Under the pieces are notes generated by a model. It saw only the letters and a program-made list of their open reading frames with translations. It had not been told where the DNA came from and did no database searches. Position numbers and translations under genes: made by a program. From contig CAKUDG010000022.1 in NCBI GenBank assembly GCA_934644965.1, positions 1-64,000 of the forward strand: a stretch of 64,000 nt of DNA, in the 5' to 3' direction. Shown here one piece after another: positions 60,681 to 64,000 of the stretch; position 1 is the stretch's first letter, and the number at the start of each line of letters is the position of its first letter. Source of the stretch: an uncultured Victivallales bacterium (GTDB lineage Bacteria > Verrucomicrobiota > Lentisphaeria > Victivallales > UBA1829).

Positions 60681-61823
60681 ATGTCAGCGGAAAAAAGGGA
60701 AACGTTTCCGTTTCACGGGACAGAACAAGTTTTCACCATATGTCGATTCAGGGAGGAGCCGCCACTCTTGTTTCCAGACTCAGAACAGATTCAGCGAATC
60801 CGGAAAGCCGATCCCGTTCTCCTGGATCAGCTGGATTCCATGGGAATTTTCCCGGGAGCAGAGGAAAATCCGGAGGAGTTTGCCCTCAGGGTGGAACGTC
60901 TGCGCAGGGCCTATGAAAGTTTTGCAGAGGAACTGGATGATTCCTCCTGGGAAAACTCCTCTTCTGCCGCCCTGATTTCCTCCGGTGCTTCAACTGATCC
61001 CGTGTCCACCGTTTCCACCAATTCCCCTTCTCCGGCTTCCCCGCTTACCCCAGGCAGCTCTGCTGCCGATGTCTGCGACAAAGGAATTTTCTCCGGTGCC
61101 AGACCCATTCCTGCGGAAATTCTTCAGGAAGCCGCGGGAAAAACAGAGGCCCTTTTCGCCTTCAGCATCGACTGGGTACCGGCTTTTTTTCTTTCCCGGG
61201 GGCTGGGTCTGCTCTGGGGCGGGTGCACACTGGTGGATGAAAACGCCGTCTCCGTCTTTGTGATCCGGAAAAACTTTGCGGTAAAACGCCGCTGGTTCAT
61301 TTACGACAGGGCGGAACTGCTGGCCCATGAAATCTGCCATGTCGCCCGGGCTCCTCTGGAAGACGATTCCTTTGAAGAGCTTTTCGCCTACATGACCTCC
61401 TCCAGCCCGTTCCGGAAATATGCGGGAAACTGTTTTCAGAAGGACCGGGACGCGGTGTTGTTTCTTCTTCCCGTCCTGCTGCTTCTGGGAGTTCAGACGG
61501 CGGTGTTTCTTTTCGGCGTTTCGCTTCCCGTGCTTCCCTTCTGGATTCTGATTTTTCTCTGGCCGCTTTATCTGTTCCTGCGGAATCTGCGTTCGCGGCG
61601 GACTTATTTTCAGGCCTGCCGTGCTCTGGAAGAGAATGGAGTCTCTGTTCCCGCTGCCGTTCTTTTCCGTTCGACCGCGGAGGAAATCATGCAGATCGCT
61701 TCCTACTGCTCTCATCCGCAGGATCTTCCGGACTGGATGGCACGCTCCGCGGAAAACAAGCTCCGCTGGCAGATTATTCTACGCAAATTCATAAATCACG
61801 AAGAGACATCCGAAAAGGAGTAA
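60681..61823 (+). CDS. Membrane protein with a HExxH motif (putative metalloprotease)
   Basis: A 380-residue protein I cannot place in a named family. Residues 1-95 are helical and acidic, 96-130 a Ser/Pro/Thr linker. A conserved-looking block (155-240) contains AELLAHEICHVAR: His216, Glu217 and His220 make a HExxH zinc site, and FEEL with Glu232/Glu233 twelve residues on could supply the third ligand. Two transmembrane segments follow (about 258-280 and 284-300), then a helical tail. There is no N-terminal signal peptide, so the HExxH part is probably cytoplasmic. It ends six bases before the Nif3-like gene. A protease role is inferred from the motif alone. Confidence 0.7.
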   Translation: MSAEKRETFPFHGTEQVFTICRFREEPPLLFPDSEQIQRIRKADPVLLDQLDSMGIFPGAEENPEEFALRVERLRRAYESFAEELDDSSWENSSSAALISSGASTDPVSTVSTNSPSPASPLTPGSSAADVCDKGIFSGARPIPAEILQEAAGKTEALFAFSIDWVPAFFLSRGLGLLWGGCTLVDENAVSVFVIRKNFAVKRRWFIYDRAELLAHEICHVARAPLEDDSFEELFAYMTSSSPFRKYAGNCFQKDRDAVLFLLPVLLLLGVQTAVFLFGVSLPVLPFWILIFLWPLYLFLRNLRSRRTYFQACRALEENGVSVPAAVLFRSTAEEIMQIASYCSHPQDLPDWMARSAENKLRWQIILRKFINHEETSEKE

Positions 61824-61829
61824 GGAAAC

Positions 61830-62603
61830 ATGGCATCCCTGAAGGAAATCCTGACCTTTCTTGACAATATCCTCGAAATCGGTGAATATCCGGACGATCC
61901 CTCCAACAACGGACTTCAGTTTCAGGGAAGAAATGAAGTCAGAAAAGCCGTCTTTGCGGTCGACGCCTGCGAAGCGCTTTTCACCATCGCATCGGACCTT
62001 GACGCCGATTTCATTTTCGTCCATCACGGTATCAGCTGGGGAAACGGATTCCGCAGAATTCAGGGAATTCATGCCAGGCGTCTTTCTCTTCTCGCATCCG
62101 AAGGCATTTCCCTCTACGCCGTTCATCTGCCGCTCGACGCAAATCCGCTCATCGGCCACAACGCCCTCATCGCCGGCATGATTCCTCTTCGCGATCTTCA
62201 ACCCTTCGGCACATATCATCATTATAAAATCGGTTTTTCCGGCACTCTGGAAAAAGCGGCCTCCCCCCTGGCACTCGCAAAGCTTCTGAATCAGAAACTC
62301 CCTTCCGAGGGAGAATTCCGTATTCTGGGAAACAAGACGGAAAAAGTTTCCAAAATCGGCGTCATTTCCGGGGGTGGAGCATTCCCGGAGCTTTTTGATG
62401 AAATTTATGATTCCGATATCGAATGCCTTGTCACCGGCTCTGCAGAACATGAAGTCTTTCACCCTGCGATGGAAACCGGAACATCCATCATCACGCTGGG
62501 GCATTACCGTTCTGAGATCCCCGGAGTGCTTGCGGTCATGAACTCCCTTTCCCGCGAATTCGGAATCGACTGCGAATTTATTGACCTTCCAACAGGTCTG
62601 TGA
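61830..62603 (+). CDS. Nif3-like dinuclear metal-centre protein
   Basis: A 257-residue protein of the Nif3/YbgI family, which forms hexamer rings with two metal ions per subunit. Metal-ligand motifs are DFIFVHHGISWG, HLPLDANPLIGHN and the C-terminal TGSAEHEVFHPA, all in the expected order. Length matches the short form without the insert domain. Function in bacteria is not settled. GGAG precedes the ATG. It follows the HExxH gene by six bases in one transcript. Confidence 0.93.
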   Translation: MASLKEILTFLDNILEIGEYPDDPSNNGLQFQGRNEVRKAVFAVDACEALFTIASDLDADFIFVHHGISWGNGFRRIQGIHARRLSLLASEGISLYAVHLPLDANPLIGHNALIAGMIPLRDLQPFGTYHHYKIGFSGTLEKAASPLALAKLLNQKLPSEGEFRILGNKTEKVSKIGVISGGGAFPELFDEIYDSDIECLVTGSAEHEVFHPAMETGTSIITLGHYRSEIPGVLAVMNSLSREFGIDCEFIDLPTGL

Positions 62604-62653
62604 CAAGGAAAGAAAATACGACAATACCGAAAAGCGAAGTTGTTGGAATCGGC

Positions 62654-64000
62654 ATGAAATTGAAAATTCTTCCTTCTGCAATTCTCTGTCTGACAGTTCT
62701 CTACACGCTTCTCTGTTTTCCTTTTCTCCAGTACGATTCCATCTGGATCAGTGATGAAGGCAACCGGATCATCGCGGCCGAAGCGCGTGCTGCGGATTCT
62801 TCCGGGGCGATAGCAGATCTATTTGGTGAAATTTCCGATGGGAAAAACTCCCTTTCCGCCTTTCCTCCGCCCTATTTTCTGAAAGGAAAGAATCCATCGG
62901 AGGTGCGTTCGGCTTATTCGCCCTGTTTTCCGTATCTGGCTTCGTTGTTTCTTCCTGTGGGTTCGATTCCAGGGGCAAGATTATTTCTTTCGTTTCTGCC
63001 GGCGCTTCTGTGTGCGGTTTTCACTGGACTGTCGGTGAGGGAACTGGGACTTGGAGCGCGTATGGCGGCATTGGCTGTCTGCTCTGCGGGATTTGCTTCA
63101 CCGCTGCTTTTTTATGCGGCGCTGCTTCTGGAAATATCGCTCTTTTCCATGATCAGCAGCATGATTCTGTATTGGAGTCTCCGTTATTTCCGGACGAAGA
63201 AAATCTCTTTTCTGCTCGGGACGGGTTTTCTTTGCGGAATTTCACTGCTTTTCAGGGAGGAAGGGTGGATTCTGAGTGCGGCGATTTTTGTGACATTCTG
63301 CTGCTGCGGGATTTCACTGAAAAAAACAGCCTCTGCTTTCGGATGCTTTCTGATAACGGCCGTCCCGCTCTGTTTCTGGAATTACAGAGACAGCGGATCC
63401 ATTTTCGGGATTCATTATGTCATTTATCATTCGCTCGGCAATGCGGAACTGAGTCTTTCCGAACGGTTGTATTCACTTTTTTACTTTGTCTGGAAATCCT
63501 ACGGGCCGCCTTTCCCCGCAATGATTTCCGCATGTATTTTCGCCGCAGGATTTGCCGGGGGACTGCTCTTCCCGGAAAAATGGAAGCGGACTGAAATTTT
63601 AAGGAAGATACTGCTTTGTGCCGCGGCTCTGGCGGCGGTCGGCAATCTTTATTTTCTGTTTTGCGAAAAGGATCCGGTCATGGGGACGCTTTCAGTGCAG
63701 TCTCTCTGCGCCTCGTTTCCGCTGGCTGTGCTTCCGTTCCTGTGGATGGGAGGGTTCTTCCGGGGGTCGGCAAAACGCATCCGCTTCGCCGGTATGGTTC
63801 TGCTGATTTCGGTATTGCTGACGGGACTGGCTTTGAATTTCAAGACAGCTGGAATCTTTTTCGGTCCGCGTCATTTCCTTTTTCTGATGCCCTTTTTCTT
63901 TCTTCTGACATTTTATGTCTTTTTCCGCTTTCTTGCCAGAAGGAGAAACGCTTCCTTTCAAAGTCGGATGATGTTTTTGATTCCTCTTTGTATTTTATTC
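62654..64000 (+). CDS. Multi-pass membrane protein, GT-C glycosyltransferase-like (runs off the window)
   Basis: An open frame of 449 codons that continues beyond the right edge, so the C-terminus is missing. The start MKLKILPSAILCL opens with a transmembrane helix, followed by a first outer loop with WISDEGNR: an acidic pair just after helix 1 is the usual catalytic mark of GT-C enzymes such as ArnT and PMT relatives, which use lipid-linked sugars. At least nine further hydrophobic helices follow. GGA lies about eight bases upstream. It lies 50 bp after the Nif3-like gene. The glycosyltransferase role is likely but not certain. Confidence 0.72.
   Translation, partial: MKLKILPSAILCLTVLYTLLCFPFLQYDSIWISDEGNRIIAAEARAADSSGAIADLFGEISDGKNSLSAFPPPYFLKGKNPSEVRSAYSPCFPYLASLFLPVGSIPGARLFLSFLPALLCAVFTGLSVRELGLGARMAALAVCSAGFASPLLFYAALLLEISLFSMISSMILYWSLRYFRTKKISFLLGTGFLCGISLLFREEGWILSAAIFVTFCCCGISLKKTASAFGCFLITAVPLCFWNYRDSGSIFGIHYVIYHSLGNAELSLSERLYSLFYFVWKSYGPPFPAMISACIFAAGFAGGLLFPEKWKRTEILRKILLCAAALAAVGNLYFLFCEKDPVMGTLSVQSLCASFPLAVLPFLWMGGFFRGSAKRIRFAGMVLLISVLLTGLALNFKTAGIFFGPRHFLFLMPFFFLLTFYVFFRFLARRRNASFQSRMMFLIPLCILF

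Overview
The window is a bacterial chromosome segment, moderately GC-rich by eye and densely coded on both strands, with no insertion sequence, phage gene, CRISPR array, rRNA or tRNA that I could find. The gene content points to an anaerobic member of the Verrucomicrobiota, most likely the Lentisphaerota/Victivallales side. The reasons are a superoxide reductase, flavodiiron protein and rubredoxin cluster, several glycoside hydrolases, a hybrid two-component kinase, and a short-armed IF-2 in a nusA-infB-rbfA-nrnA-truB operon. This placement is inference from gene content; no marker gene was compared with a database.

Layout. 300-8451 (minus strand): a likely arginine phosphatase, an RpiB-GlyA fusion, seryl-tRNA synthetase, a LysM protein and a three-domain MFS/acyltransferase/acyl-ACP synthetase fusion. 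trmB (plus) diverges from the phosphatase. 9404-17902 (minus): the nusA-infB-rbfA-nrnA-truB operon, followed by an unrecognised 603-residue protein and a small secreted coiled-coil protein. rpsT (plus) diverges from nusA. 19092-32083 (plus): an accessory carbohydrate locus with an IclR regulator, an enolase-superfamily dehydratase, an SGNH-GH13 fusion, three GH10-type enzymes, an RraA-type aldolase, a Gly/Ser-rich small protein, a large putative glycosidase and an SDR dehydrogenase. 32365-35786 (plus): the fatty-acid set fabD-fabG-acpP-fabF. 35862-43133 (plus): LysM lipoprotein, phoH, 7TM-HD protein, ybeY, corC-like and DUF502. 43328-45852 (minus): an ECF sigma factor overlapping its large zinc-finger anti-sigma partner. 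nadA (plus) converges on a secreted protein of about 1455 residues (minus). 52604-60571 holds a SirB1-like protein, the oxygen-defence genes (superoxide reductase, flavodiiron protein, rubredoxin, then a TIGR02757 protein), a hybrid histidine kinase, a HAD phosphatase and a corrinoid adenosyltransferase. From 60681 to the end come a membrane HExxH protein, a Nif3-like protein and a GT-C-type membrane protein that runs off the window.

The strongest unusual signal is the protein at 21577-23619. Its N-terminal SGNH-hydrolase domain appears circularly permuted: blocks II, III and V come first, and the Gly-Asp-Ser block I comes last, directly before a GH13 amylase-like domain. Other points of note are the RpiB-GlyA fusion beside a YwlE-like phosphatase (an order also known in Bacillus), tandem GH10 enzymes without signal peptides, a YbeY with Asp at the third metal-ligand position and a charged insertion, and 7-bp-periodic repeats directly in front of the rbfA and nadA ribosome binding sites.
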